Below are positions 23,301 to 34,940 of a stretch of DNA of 64,000 bases, piece after piece. The DNA is from Rallus limicola (Eukaryota > Chordata > Aves > Gruiformes > Rallidae): positions 30,232,950 to 30,296,949 of the forward strand of contig JAKCOZ010000005.1 in NCBI GenBank assembly GCA_022605955.1, given 5' to 3'. How positions within the stretch are numbered: the stretch's first letter is position 1; every line of letters starts with the position of its first letter. The position numbers and the translations under genes were made by a program. The notes under the pieces are model-generated. The model had not been told where the DNA came from. It did no database searches and worked only from the letters and a program-made list of their open reading frames with translations.

Positions 23301-25098
23301 CAGTATTGGCTTTATTGCTATGGCAGTGTTTGATAGGACAGGCACAAAGTCACTGTTTTGAGTGCTGCTTAGGCTCACTATTCTTAGAAGAACAAGGGAT
23401 CCACAGAGTGGACCAGCAACTTGTTGACTATCTATGCAACAGCATTTAGGAAGACTGCAGCCATATACATTGTTATTTTTCAAACACAGAAGGTTGATGT
23501 CAGAGGAATACATTTTGCATTTGGCTTAAAACTTTAAAGCCAATGGCTATTCTGATACTTCTTTTTTTAATAGGCTGATTTGCAAATTTAGTATCAAAAC
23601 CTTCTCACTGTGATGTCACAAGTGTACACACTGTGAGTGGCAGTTCTATGGAGTGCAGCTGTCATAAGATTAAATATGTAAGATTTCTTGGGCATAATCT
23701 GGACAAACCTTGCTTAAACAAACATTTATTTCCCATACCGTTCTATATTCTCTATTGTTCACTTAAGAAAAATCTTTCTTTTCTATGAAAAATATTTTTA
23801 CTATTTTTACTCTTTTTACATTTTCAGTTTTGAAGGTAAGCACTGTGAAAGCTTGTCATGTGTCTGTGTACACAATTGTGAAATTATGAAAGGTAAGGTA
23901 GCCTGTCTACATGGATGCAGTCATCTAAACACATCAATATGCCACAGCAATAAGAACCCTGTCAGTAGGCATTTACATCCTCACATCCTCCCAGTTGTGC
24001 TTCTGTACAGAGTTAAAGGACAGGCAGGACCTTTGCAGTTACAATACAATGTGTAAATGGGAAAATAATGTGAACCACAATGTAAATCCATTAGAAACTT
24101 AGTATGTGAGAATTTTGAGACAATGTATTTGTGTGACCTGTAAGTTCCTGTAAATGGTATTGCTGCCGAAACTGAATGGCTTTACACTACTGATGGAAGC
24201 CTTTGCAGTTATAAGCTCTAGAATTTGTCCACAATGGCAAAACCCACTAATCATTCATTCTTGTTTTCATTACATGTCCCAGTGGGGAAAAAAATCAGTT
24301 GGAGAAGGATTAAGAACCTAGGGTGTAATTTCAAAATTCTTGGAAAGGTTGTGGAAGTAGAACATGAAGTTAGTACTGATGAAGAGACACTAAGCGAGCG
24401 GATGATGAAAACTGCCTTCTATGTTCAAGTTCACATCATTAATTAATACACAGTTTAAGTGCCAAAACAGATAAAGCCAAGTCAGCTTCAGGTTTTCTAC
24501 ACTGTGAAGACAGATCAGATTACTGTAAGCTAATTTAACCATGTCAAAACAATGGTGTTTTTTAAAATGAAATAACATTATCTTGTCATCTTCATTTGCT
24601 CACAGAGTAGCTAAACTTAGTCATTTGTATCAAATTGTGTGGTCTTTTTACCTCTAACAAGATTCAGGCATATGACTAGCATCTTTGATTCCAATTGTCA
24701 TTTCACACAGATCTTCAGGGGCGTTAAGTGTATGGGACTAATACAGACTATTTGAAATTTTTTAACTACTTATCCTCACAAGTGTTCTAGGAAAAAGTCA
24801 AGGCCATTGTTTTTGCCTGTGCATGTGTATCATTCAGTGACGTTCTTCTCGTTCTAGCAACTACATTACAGAGTTGCTTCCATAACCTTCCTGACACCCA
24901 ACGGTAAGAAAGAAAACCTTTTCATTAAGATGGTCTTCTATGAAACCCCCTTAGGAGACTTTGGAAAAGTACCTTTACATTTACTGAATTTGTAAAGGAA
25001 TCACTGAAGTATACTGGCTTGCCAAATCGTTTCCAAATTAATATAATGATTTTCTACTAACAAGTAAATGATCTTGTTATATTTAAAGCACAACCTTT
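17359..25098. other. Long unique AT-rich stretch
   Basis: About 7.7 kb without a supportable exon, RNA gene or named repeat. Small open frames here (for example 19131-19367 and 23853-24056) show no family motif and no convincing paired splice sites. One imperfect tandem duplication at 20020-20095 is listed separately. Confidence 0.55.
20020..20095. repeat. Imperfect tandem duplication, about 37-39 bp unit
   Basis: Both copies begin GAATTCCTAAACTTCAGGT and continue with a diverged CTTCTCAGCAGGAAACT or CTTCAGTATCAGGAAAACT. The copies lie at 20020-20056 and 20057-20095. Confidence 0.85.
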
Positions 25099-25103
25099 TC
25101 TAG

Positions 25104-26296
25104 TGTGGTGGTTGAGCCCTGGCCAAAGGCCAGACACCCACCAAAATCAGTCTGTTACTCCCCTTCTTAGTTGGACAGGGGAGAAAAAATATAATTGGGC
25201 GGCTCAAGAGGAAAACTCGTTAATGACGCGGGCAAAACAGACTCTACACAGAGTGCTGAAAAGTTATCTAATTTATTACACTACACTAAAGAGAAAACAG
25301 TGAAAAAGAACCAGAATCAGGAGTGCAACCAACAATCTTGAAACAAATGCAACCAGGCAAACACTCTTACCCCCACCACTCCCTCCTTAGCAGGCTTTAG
25401 TTAGAAGTTTGCTCCCTTCTTCCCTCCAGGTTGCAGCCCAGGAGGGGCAAGGCCTGGGAAAAATGGGGGTCTCAGTAACACCTTCCCTCCACCCCTCCAT
25501 TCTAAAGCAGACTTCCCTTTCAGCCATGATTTTGCTCCCTTCTTCCCCTCTCCTGCTCACAGCACAGGACAGGGGGGCAGGGACTAGGAGATGGGGGCTT
25601 CGGTCAGTCCTTTGCAAGATGGTTTCCTTCTCGGCCAGGATGGGGGCATCTATTCCATACAGCCTCCCCCTGCTGCACCGTAGGATCTCACCCATAAAAG
25701 CCAGTCCTCCATGAACTTTCTCCAAGGCAAATCTCTTCCCACCGGGCTTCATCTCTGTCATGGCAGGCAGCAACAAATCACAGTGTCTCTCAGTACCAGT
25801 TCTCCATGGGGCTGTGATGCCTCCTCCAGCAAACCTGTTTGGCTCATCTCTGTGGGTCGCTTGTGCTGGCAGGGGCTCATCCCAACGTAAGTCACGGCAT
25901 CTTCTCTATGTCTCCACCGGCTCCATCAAGCGTGGAGCCTCTCCACTGGGCAGGTTGGGTTTCCGCCTCCTCCATGGGTCCTTTCCTCTGGCTACTCCAC
26001 GTGCTTCAGCTCGGGCTGCAGGATCATCTCTCCCCCGGGTACCTGGGTACCTCCTCCCCCAGCCTTCCCAGCCTTTTGTGTCTGTCAACTGCTTACATTT
26101 ATATGCAAATAGGCATCCCCATGCCCTTAATGGGCCAAAATCGCAGCCTTCCTGGCACTCCCTGTTCTGGTGGAGTCTTTGTCTCCTATATGTGATTCTC
26201 AGAGGTGCTATAAGCAGGCCTGCAGAAGACTCTAGCAGCCATTTTCTGTAGCACCTGGCCCTCTCTCTCAGTAGCCAACTATGCACAACTGTGACA
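25104..26296 (+). mobile_element. Long solo LTR (1193 bp), ERVL-like
   Basis: The element begins TGTGGTGGTTGAGCCCTGGC and ends CACAACTGTGACA, so the termini are TGT...ACA. A perfect 5-bp target-site duplication, TCTAG, flanks it at 25099-25103 and 26297-26301. The interior is GC-richer than its surroundings and pyrimidine-rich on the plus strand, with a U3-like block (GACGCGGGCAAAACAGACTC) early and a TATA-like and octamer region about 190 bp before the 3' end. Open frames of 100-160 codons on both strands inside it are by-products of base composition. No retroviral internal region adjoins it, so this is a solo LTR. Class is inferred from TSD length and ends. Confidence 0.88.
26098..26110 (+). 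promoter_or_regulatory. LTR TATA-like box overlapping an octamer motif
   Basis: TTTATAT (26098-26104) overlaps ATGCAAAT (26103-26110), the consensus octamer bound by POU-domain factors. The site lies about 190 bp from the LTR 3' end, where a U3 core promoter is expected. Present-day activity is unknown. Confidence 0.4.
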
Positions 26297-28992
26297 TCTA
26301 GATATGTAGTAATGAATCTTTTAGATCATTAAATGAAGACAGCGCCGGGCATAAGTTATTTTCAAATAGAGTTACGAAAAGAAGCCCGTGATATTTCTAA
26401 ACATTTTGTAATTAACAAGTATTGTCTGCAATTCACTCCACAGCTGTAAGCATTCCCTTAAAATTTAGGAGACACCTTAGAGCAGAGCTTTGTACGTTTT
26501 TTTTAGTATGTAGGATCCACTGTCATAAGTTGTAGTCATTAGTATTCTTGTGTGACCAGCTCTTACTTCTGTATTGGGAAAATGGTTAGTGTGCTATGTA
26601 CTATACTTTGGCAGCTGCTGCTACAGAGATTTTATAAAAGCAGCAAATTCACTATAGATATTTTAAGTCCTGGATGGACATTTTACTTCTGACAGGACTG
26701 CGTAGTCTAGATTAGACTGATCAGTTTTTCATCGTGGTAGGATATTTACACTTTAAAAGAAACAACTAATAGGATAAGGAACTATATAAATTGGGACTAC
26801 CTTCTGGTTGACATTCAACTGTGAAAACACTCCTCTAGAAGACAATGGAACATAAAGGCATTTTCAGAGTAACATCCATAAAGTGCTGCAAAGGCATTTT
26901 AATTTTTAAGAGTTTAATCATCATCTTTAATATCTTAAATTTGGATACGGTTTTTATTTTTTCATGTGGAAGAGATAAAAGCAGTTAGTACAGAAAGGAA
27001 GCCTCTGCAAAGCTAAATGGTAAGATCATTGTGTGGTCTGACAGAGGTAGAAAACAGTCATTTGCATTCACATTAACTTCCATCAGAAAATTTCTGTAAT
27101 GATAACACACTAGAAGATATATATATAATGTATACACTATACACAAAATTTCTACACTTGATCTCCTGAAAGAAAAAACCCCACAGTAGAGAAGGCACTT
27201 CTTAGTGGTAGCAATATTGCTGGGGAATCAAAAAATGTTGTTAGTTGCGAACATCATGTGAAATATAGGTAGGTCAGTTTAGATAAACAATTCAAATGGA
27301 TTGAATACTGTCTTCTGTTTTGGAGGGCTGAAAGAATCTAGCATGCCATGAGCAAGGAAACGTCTGATTGACCTTTAACTTTCATCCTTTGACTGACCAA
27401 AACTGAAAAATAAATCTAGATTCTCTCAAACTCTGTGATCTGCCAACATATCAAAAGTATGGGGGTTGGCTATTGTTCAAAGCTTCTTCTGTGGCACAAA
27501 AGTATACCAATGAAAAACCAAGTATAGAATATGTTTATACACTCCTGTCTCTTGGAGACATCCCTTCATTATTAATTTCTGGCAAGGGTCGCGTCTTTTC
27601 AGTCCGTGGAAAGAACTCACCATGAGCTGTTAACTTCATCTTAGCCCAGAAGAAGTTGTTATGTAAATTTCTAACTGTGAAATTAAAGGTCAACTTCAGA
27701 TTTTGAACCAATTTTTTAAAATGTGTTTTCTGCCATATATTTAATTTATATGTGGAAGAGTGCTTCCAGTTGAACTTCACAATACTGAAGCTGTTGACAA
27801 ACAGTCAGTTGCTAACTAGATTTCAAACAAGAGCCATAAAATGTGTTTATCAAGGTGACAGCAATTAAATAAAAGATTAAGTCATGCCTTTAATGTCAAA
27901 CCAAGAAGACTGAAAAACTTTCTAAACAGTATAATGAACAAAACACAGAGGAACATTAAAATACATAACCCAAAGGCTAATGGATTTTGCCATTATAAAT
28001 AGCAGATACTGAGATTGGCATATTCTTCTTTTTTTGCAGAGTGCTTATAAACCAGTATCTCATTCTGAAACATAATTAAAATTGGAGAGCAAAGATATTG
28101 AGTTGTTTTTTATAAATACTTGACATTTACTAGTGTATAGCTTCTCTCATTAGGATTGCTTTCCTCAAAATGTTTGCAAGCTGTACAGAAGCAGAAACAT
28201 TGACATGCACCAACATCTGAATGGTTGGAGCCAACTAACTTAGGGAGCAACAACACAAGCTTTATGAAAAATCAAGACTTAAGCACAAAGTACAAGCAAC
28301 TTTTAAAATATCCATCAGAAATACATAGAAAATTTTGCAAAGTGGAATGCAAAAGGTACACAAGCAAGATCAATCTCACTTAATTCAAATTTTCAAAGGG
28401 ATGTATTACTCTGCAAAAAATTCAGATCCCCATGTCCCTGCTACTTTCCCCAAGGAATGGCATTGTCCATTGATTATTCTCAGAACCTCAGCAGGTTCTG
28501 AGTGAGTAGGAGAAGTGGATCCTGAATGAGAAGAAAACTACTCTACCCAATCTCATTAATTGTGAAAAAGATGGACACATCTGTCACATGATCCAGTTTG
28601 GACCACAACTTTTATTATGTAGTCATGCACTGGATTTGCCTCCTGGGCGTTATTTTTGCTCTTTTTTAAAAAAGCTAGTAACCTTACTGAGGAAATTATA
28701 GATAAAATTATCACAATTTCTGTGGCAGTAATGCTATGAACTAGCAGGAAAGAAAAACATCGGATTTTGAATTGATATTTTAGTAAGATACAGTATTTTT
28801 ACTGATTAATTTTGGATTATTGTTTCTGAAATGGAAGGGGAAAATGTATAGTCATCTGTGTGAAGTGTAGGAATTTTGTATGGCTATTCAGAAAAACCCT
28901 TGGAAAAGAAAGAAAAAAAGAACAAGTAATATATTAGACATATTAGGTGGCTTTGGACTTTAGTTTCAGGGAATGATTTATGCTGATATTCT

Positions 28993-29026
28993 TATGTTGC
29001 TTATATATACATATATAAGCAACATA
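28993..29026. repeat. Perfect inverted repeat, 16-bp arms, 2-nt loop
   Basis: TATGTTGCTTATATAT (28993-29008) is followed by AC and then its exact reverse complement (29011-29026). The presence of GTTGC/GCAAC in the arms shows it is more than the simple TA repeat that follows. Confidence 0.9.
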
Positions 29027-29086
29027 TATATATGTGTTTTATATATATATATGTTTTATATATATATATATCATATATACACATGT
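29025..29086. repeat. TA-rich microsatellite
   Basis: Runs of TATATATA are separated by GTGTTTT, GTTTT and CA interruptions, ending in CATATATACACATG. Confidence 0.85.
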
Positions 29087-30362
29087 AATGTCTGATCTGA
29101 TTTCCATCTTTAATCCTATTTACACTGCAGAAAAATCCCTGCTGCTGATCTGATAAAGATGGGAAAAGGTGGCATTGTTTGGACTTTGTCCTTCCCTTGA
29201 TTCCATTAAGTGTTACTTATGTAATTCAGTATGCCATATCAGCAATTCTGTGTTACAAATTTTAGGGCAATGAGTATTTTATCACCTGCCTCACTGATCT
29301 GTGAACAACAGTTCTTCTCCAGATGTGTTTTATATTTTCCTCATGTATGTCATATAAAATGTTGATGGCTCAATGTTTTGTGTACGCTGTGCAAATTTAT
29401 GGGTAAAAATTCCACCAGGGATTGCAAGCATGAAATGTGATAAAAATTCATATTCCGTCAGAGCAGAAATAAGTTCCAAATGTGACAAACAGGAGAAGCA
29501 GCAAGAGTTAATTGTGAGGACAGCAAACACACCTATAACAATCCTCTTCCTTCAGCAAGATTTTGCAGCTGTAGTATGAAAAAAATAGTCAGATAAAGCT
29601 CTAATTAAGGCTGTACCGTGCTGTTGCTGTAGAAGCAACAAAAACTGTTTTTGTCTGTTGATGTATGTGAAGCGTCACAAATATTTTCTTAACATCTTTA
29701 CACAATGCCGTTTAAGCATCTTAGGTGTGTCAGTAGTGTAGACAGTCTTAGGCAAATTAGGTTTTTTTCCTGATCACACTCACTATAGAAATTACTAGCC
29801 TGGCATAGACATAATTCTGTAATGAAATATAGTGTTAATCTGATGTGCTGGCAAGGTACAGTAGATGCAGCATTAAGTCCTCTCTGCACTAGTGAAAAGA
29901 GTACATTATCATTTGGGGTGACATGGGAAAATTCAATATACATGGCACATGCATTTTATAATTCTTTGTGAAATACAAAGACTTGTTCACCAAGCTGGGT
30001 CCTTTCTCTCCTAACAGCTATCAAGCATGTTTGCAGGTGAAAATGACAATGAAAGAATATTTTTTACTTAGTAGAAAATGCCTCTTTCCTGTGGTCTTGT
30101 CCTTCATGTGCTGAGAGATTTTTGGTACAGTTAAAAATAAATAATAGACTAAAGAACCTAGTGAATCTAGTAAGTATCCACTGACCTATACTGTCCAGTG
30201 GTCTCATTGGCTGGAGTATTCATACTTTGGATGCATCTTTGGATGCGTTCTTAGAAAAGAGCACAGCAAATTACACATTAATTACTCTACATTACAACCA
30301 GTATTTATCATGTCTCAGTTTAATCTTTATATAGACAATTTTAAGGCTGCATTACTTACTTG

Positions 30363-30379
30363 CCCACCACCACCACCAC
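30363..30379 (+). repeat. Short CCA repeat
   Basis: About five CCA/CAC units in a row within otherwise AT-rich sequence. Confidence 0.7.
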
Positions 30380-30946
30380 TGGTAGAAAGACTGCATTGCA
30401 TTGCATAGACTCAGAAAATCTGGATAAATTCTTAGTATTCAGTTACCTGCAAAGGCTACACTCCATGTGAAATATCCTGAGATCCTCAAGCAAATTTGTG
30501 TAGGACCAAGTAAGGAATAAATAGGCCACCTAGAGGAGGCTGACTGAGAAACTGATTACACTTAATCTCTTCAGTGGTTACATTTAAGAGCAGTTTATCT
30601 TCAACTGACGGCAAGTCTAACTGGTAATGCACCATCCATTAGGAGTATAAGTAAAACCCTTCAGTTACTCAACATGCACTTATGGGGTCTGGAATAGCTC
30701 TGATTCGAGTGCCTCTTGTACCTGTGCCTCTGGTCTCCTGTCATTTCATCCTCAGTTCCCACTCAGCTTCTGACCAAGGGTCCTCTTGACAGGTGCATTC
30801 TTGACTTATTCCTATCTTGATCGTAGGCTGGTCCTAACAGCAACTTTTGCTTCCTTTTCTTTTTGTTGTTTCTGGAAATTTAATTCCATGTCACTACACT
30901 ATACAGTTCATTAAATAAAGCTTTAGTATGTTTTGCATCTTTGAAG

Positions 30947-30968
30947 AGAGGGCCTTTATAGGCCCTCT
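30947..30968. repeat. Perfect inverted repeat, 9-bp arms, TTAT loop
   Basis: AGAGGGCCT, then TTAT, then AGGCCCTCT. This is a compact, fairly GC-rich stem in AT-rich surroundings. Confidence 0.85.
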
Positions 30969-33900
30969 ATACCTATACACAGCAAAGACACGACACATGA
31001 ATGCCTCTTTCTGATAGCCATATCATGTTTTGTAGCACTCTATGCTTTGCAGGTCTTTCACTGAAATGACACAGGCCCAGTCAGCAGAGAGCATAGACTG
31101 TGTTATTTGAGAATTATATGGGTATTATTTGAGCATAAAAGTTGGTTTCCCAGGGAAGCAAAATTATCAGCAGACAGACATTCAGTAACTGCTGACTGCA
31201 GATGGTTGACATGGATATTTGCTGATTTCTCTAAAAGTCAGCAAAAGGCAACTGGTGTTAGAAAGGAAATAATCACTATGCAAAATGGGTTATAACACAC
31301 TCCCACATTATTTCTCCTGGCATTTTACTGCATTTTCTCTACACATTCTTACATTAATCAGGGTTTTGTAATAAAGTCAATTTATACTTACTTAAACAAT
31401 TACATAGTTAAGCCAATAAAAAAATATGGTTTTCAAATTATACTCAGTGTAGATCATATTAAACTATAACATGAAGTATCTTTTCATGTTTGCAAGCAGT
31501 CAACCATATCTCCTGAAAGTTAACATACTTCAGGTCACCAACACTTGATAAAAGGTGGATAATACTGTAGCATGGACACAGTGTCATGTCAGTGATGAAA
31601 GAAACTTATTCTAAGTTTTTTCTGCTGCCAAAGAAAATAAGAATTATAGCTTTTATATATAACATAGTATAACATCATGCATAGACTTATACACTGTTTA
31701 ATATATAGGTTCAGTTCAAACCTGGACATTGCATACATCAACCAAACTATGGAAGAAGTGATGATGGACAAAATCAGTCATTCAACTTACTAGATGAGAT
31801 GCTTTTTCATAAAAAGAAAAATAAATTTGCTTTATTTACTTGCTAATAAGCTTGATAATGTTTTGCTTGGTTCCTTATTATTATGGTTTACATTACACTC
31901 TCCTGGGAGATTTTTGTTAGAACAACATCCCCAATGTAAATTACATCTTGCTATAGTAAAGTCAAGAGAACAGATGATGTATTGCTGCCTAAATCAATTT
32001 AGCACATATAGGTTCTGTTTTTCAAAACTGCACAGATCTATTGACTCAAACACTAATAATTTAATAGACTCCTACCTCCCTCTTTTTCTTAGGCAGACAG
32101 AAGGCAAAGCACAATATTATAAAGAAGAGCCTATGTCCGTTGCAAAAGCATGTTTTTTAATTTTGCGAACATCTCTCTACTTAGTAGTTGCAGAGTACCT
32201 ATGTTTTCTCCTTTGTTAGGCTTTGCTGGCACAGGTGCTGTGCCTGCATTGCAAAACATAAAGCATGCACCCATCATGTATTCCTTTCCACAAATCATAT
32301 TGCCATTCATGTCTCTGATATGAAGTGTTACTAAATTGAGTAGTTGCTTGAGGCTGTATTTTAGAGAGCAAGTACAATGCTACAGGACATTTTTTCTTGG
32401 TTTAGATTAAATACTTTTTTCCTTAGCAAGCCCTGTACCATTTTGTTGGTTTTTAATGATGCTTCCATCTTTCCTACTGATAAGGGGTAAATGTGCTCTT
32501 AAATTCTTGAAGTAACTTTAAAATTCTCCCCTGTTATTAAGTTGTTTTGATATCTGAGGGGGAAAATAAAATTTTAAGTCACAGCAACTTGTATTACTTA
32601 CAAATTCTAACATTGTTAATTAGAACCTGTCTAAAGTAAGGAAAAAAATCTGGCATATCCATACAGAATAGTAATGTAGTCACTTTTGAATTGATTTAAG
32701 CCCTCAGTTATGGTAATTACATATTGGATAAGTCTCCTGGGGAACATTGCTCACACTCTTTTTAACTGGACCTAACCCTGGGATCATTTGTGCTTGTCAA
32801 GCTCGGTGGAATTCAACAGATTTTGGAGATATTTATAATTCTAGCCTCTCTAACACAATATTAGAAAGCAGACATTAGTATTATTTCTTGCAAGGGGTCA
32901 TTTTAAAGGTAAATTACACATAACATGAAAAATGTAAGCCTTGCATACATGCTCAGCTGTTAGGAAGTAGGAAATAATAAGGGATTTAAGGAAACACCAC
33001 CTTATAACAATTTCTCCAGCTTCCTAAAGCTTTCCTAAGAGACTCTATGTCCTTTATTTCAATGCCTCTCAACTCTGTTGATCCACTCCAATATTTGTGT
33101 TCTGCTTCTATAATGAAGTAACACATAGCAACCTAGGATATTGAATCCTGCTGCTTGCAAATGCAAAACCCAAAAAAGAAGAAAAGAAATGTCCACAGGT
33201 GTGATAACTCATATTTTCCCCTAGTTTTGTTGGTAATTTCAATATTCTATCATGTACTGTTAGTAGAGTGCTCAGTTCAGCAGTGCTGCCTGAAGTAACC
33301 ACCTTATTCTACCAGCCTTCCACATTCATAGATTTAAGGAGGTTCTGCTTATATCTGTGGCATGCAATATTCTATTCACATCGACATTTGTAATCATAGA
33401 TACTAGTAATAAAAAGGAAAGGAATTACATATATTGTCATATGCGTTCTCTAGTCATGTGCGGTCATAGTCCTAATTTTCTTTCTTGTAACAGGAGTGAG
33501 GAACAGTCCATTGAAGTAGCCTAAAGTCTGTCTGACTGCTAGCTTTGATCCTGAGATAGTAAGAAACAGCTAAAACAGTGAATGAACTCTAGCAGCCTAA
33601 TGCTACCCACATTGACCATGTATGGCCAAGAATTGAGGCCAAAACAGTTATATTGAAACTGCTTAACCCCTGAGAGAATCCCATACTGCAACTCAGCCTT
33701 TTTGCAGGAAAGATGGATTGCCTCATTTTCTGAAATGAAGTGATTTTTAAATATATTTTTTTATAGCTGGTAGGTTTTTTTCCCAGGTATTTCTATTTCT
33801 TCTACTCTCTTTTCATATTAGATTGGAACTTAAGGATTTCAGTTTACTTTGGTCCATGTTTTAGTTATAAATAATTTCTTTCTAATTAGAAACTATCAGC

Positions 33901-34475
33901 TGATACAACTGCAGGAATGTGAACAATAGCAGCTCATCTCTGACAAATGAGGGCAATTTGAATCGATATATTTTTAAAAATATTTTGCATTGCACTAGCA
34001 AATCCATTTACTAGAATTTAATACAATTCTGACCCAAAAATCCATCCATTGTATCAGATCTTAAATGCTGGTTTTAGTCAAAGACCTCAAACAATACACA
34101 ACATTTCAGCCATGAAAAGCTGAGGTACACAGATGTATGACTTGTCCTGGATGACACAGCAGAAGAATGGCAGGAACAATTAGAAATTTTTTGAGTCTTT
34201 TCCTGGTTTCCTTACAGAAGAATATTAATTTCTATTAAACTGTCACCTGAATTTCTACATAATTTATCTTCTGTAAGAGGCCCTCATTACCCCAAAGATC
34301 CCTCTGTGTTCCACATACATAAACAACATTTAGTAGGAACCTGATTTTTTTTATATTCAACAATTATTTCTTTAACTTATACAGCTATGTCTCACACACT
34401 GATGAACTGTACTGTGTGTGTCTCCATCTTAAAAATTACTAAATTCAGGACCTAAGGTATCTGTTAACAGCCATC

Positions 34476-34940
34476 TGTGACCCAGCTGTGTGCCCAGGTG
34501 GCCAAGAAGGCAAATACATCCCGGTTTGTATCAGAAATAGTGTGGCCAGAAGGACTAGAGAAGTGATTGGCCCCAGTGCTTGTCACTGGTGAGGCCACAC
34601 CTCAAGCACTGTCTTCAGTTTTGTGCTCCTCACTACAAGACAGACACTGAGGCACTGGAATGAGGCCAAAGAATGGCTGCTTAAGGCCAAACAGCTGCTT
34701 AAGGATCTACAGACCAAGTCTTACGAGAAGTGGCTGAGGGAGCTAGAGTTGTCCAATATGAAGACTGTATTGGACTAGGCTGCCCAGGGAAGTAGTTGAG
34801 TCACCATCCCTGGATGTATTTAAAAGTCATGTAGATGTGGTGTTTAGGAACAGGATTTAGTGGTGGATTTGGCAGTGCTAGGTTAACAGTTGGACTTGAT
34901 GATCTTAAAGGTCTTTTCCAACCTAATTATTTGATGATTC
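34476..34940 (+). mobile_element. CR1 LINE 3' fragment, plus strand
   Basis: It follows CR1 ORF2 and 3' UTR order: TGTGCCCAGGTGGCCAAGAA, TTGTATCAGAAATAGTGTGG, GTGAGGCCACACCTCAAGCA, GGCTGCCCAGGGAAGTAGTT, CACCATCCCTGGATGTATTT and GTTGGACTTGATGATCTTAA. The tail is degenerate (ATTATTTGATGATTCC). An internal deletion removes part of the region just upstream of the GGCTGCCCAGGGA block. Old and non-functional. Confidence 0.9.

Larger units (their letters stand above)
26302..34475. other. Long unique AT-rich stretch
   Basis: About 8 kb with no supportable exon, RNA gene or named transposon. It contains a TA-rich tract with a hairpin (28993-29086), a short CCA run (30363-30379) and a small GC-containing hairpin (30947-30968). 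Confidence 0.55.

Noticed and set aside
24225..24446. 73-codon open frame with a charged, protein-like composition
   Set aside because: No supporting splice sites or family similarity; could be chance.
25387..26286. Open frames of 101-163 codons on both strands
   Set aside because: They lie inside the solo LTR, overlap each other on opposite strands, have no retroviral or host domain, and reflect the low frequency of stop codons in GC-rich DNA.
31794..32219. 141-codon open frame with an acceptor-like CCTCCCTCTTTTTCTTAG inside
   Set aside because: No donor follows in a sensible position and the peptide has no recognisable family.
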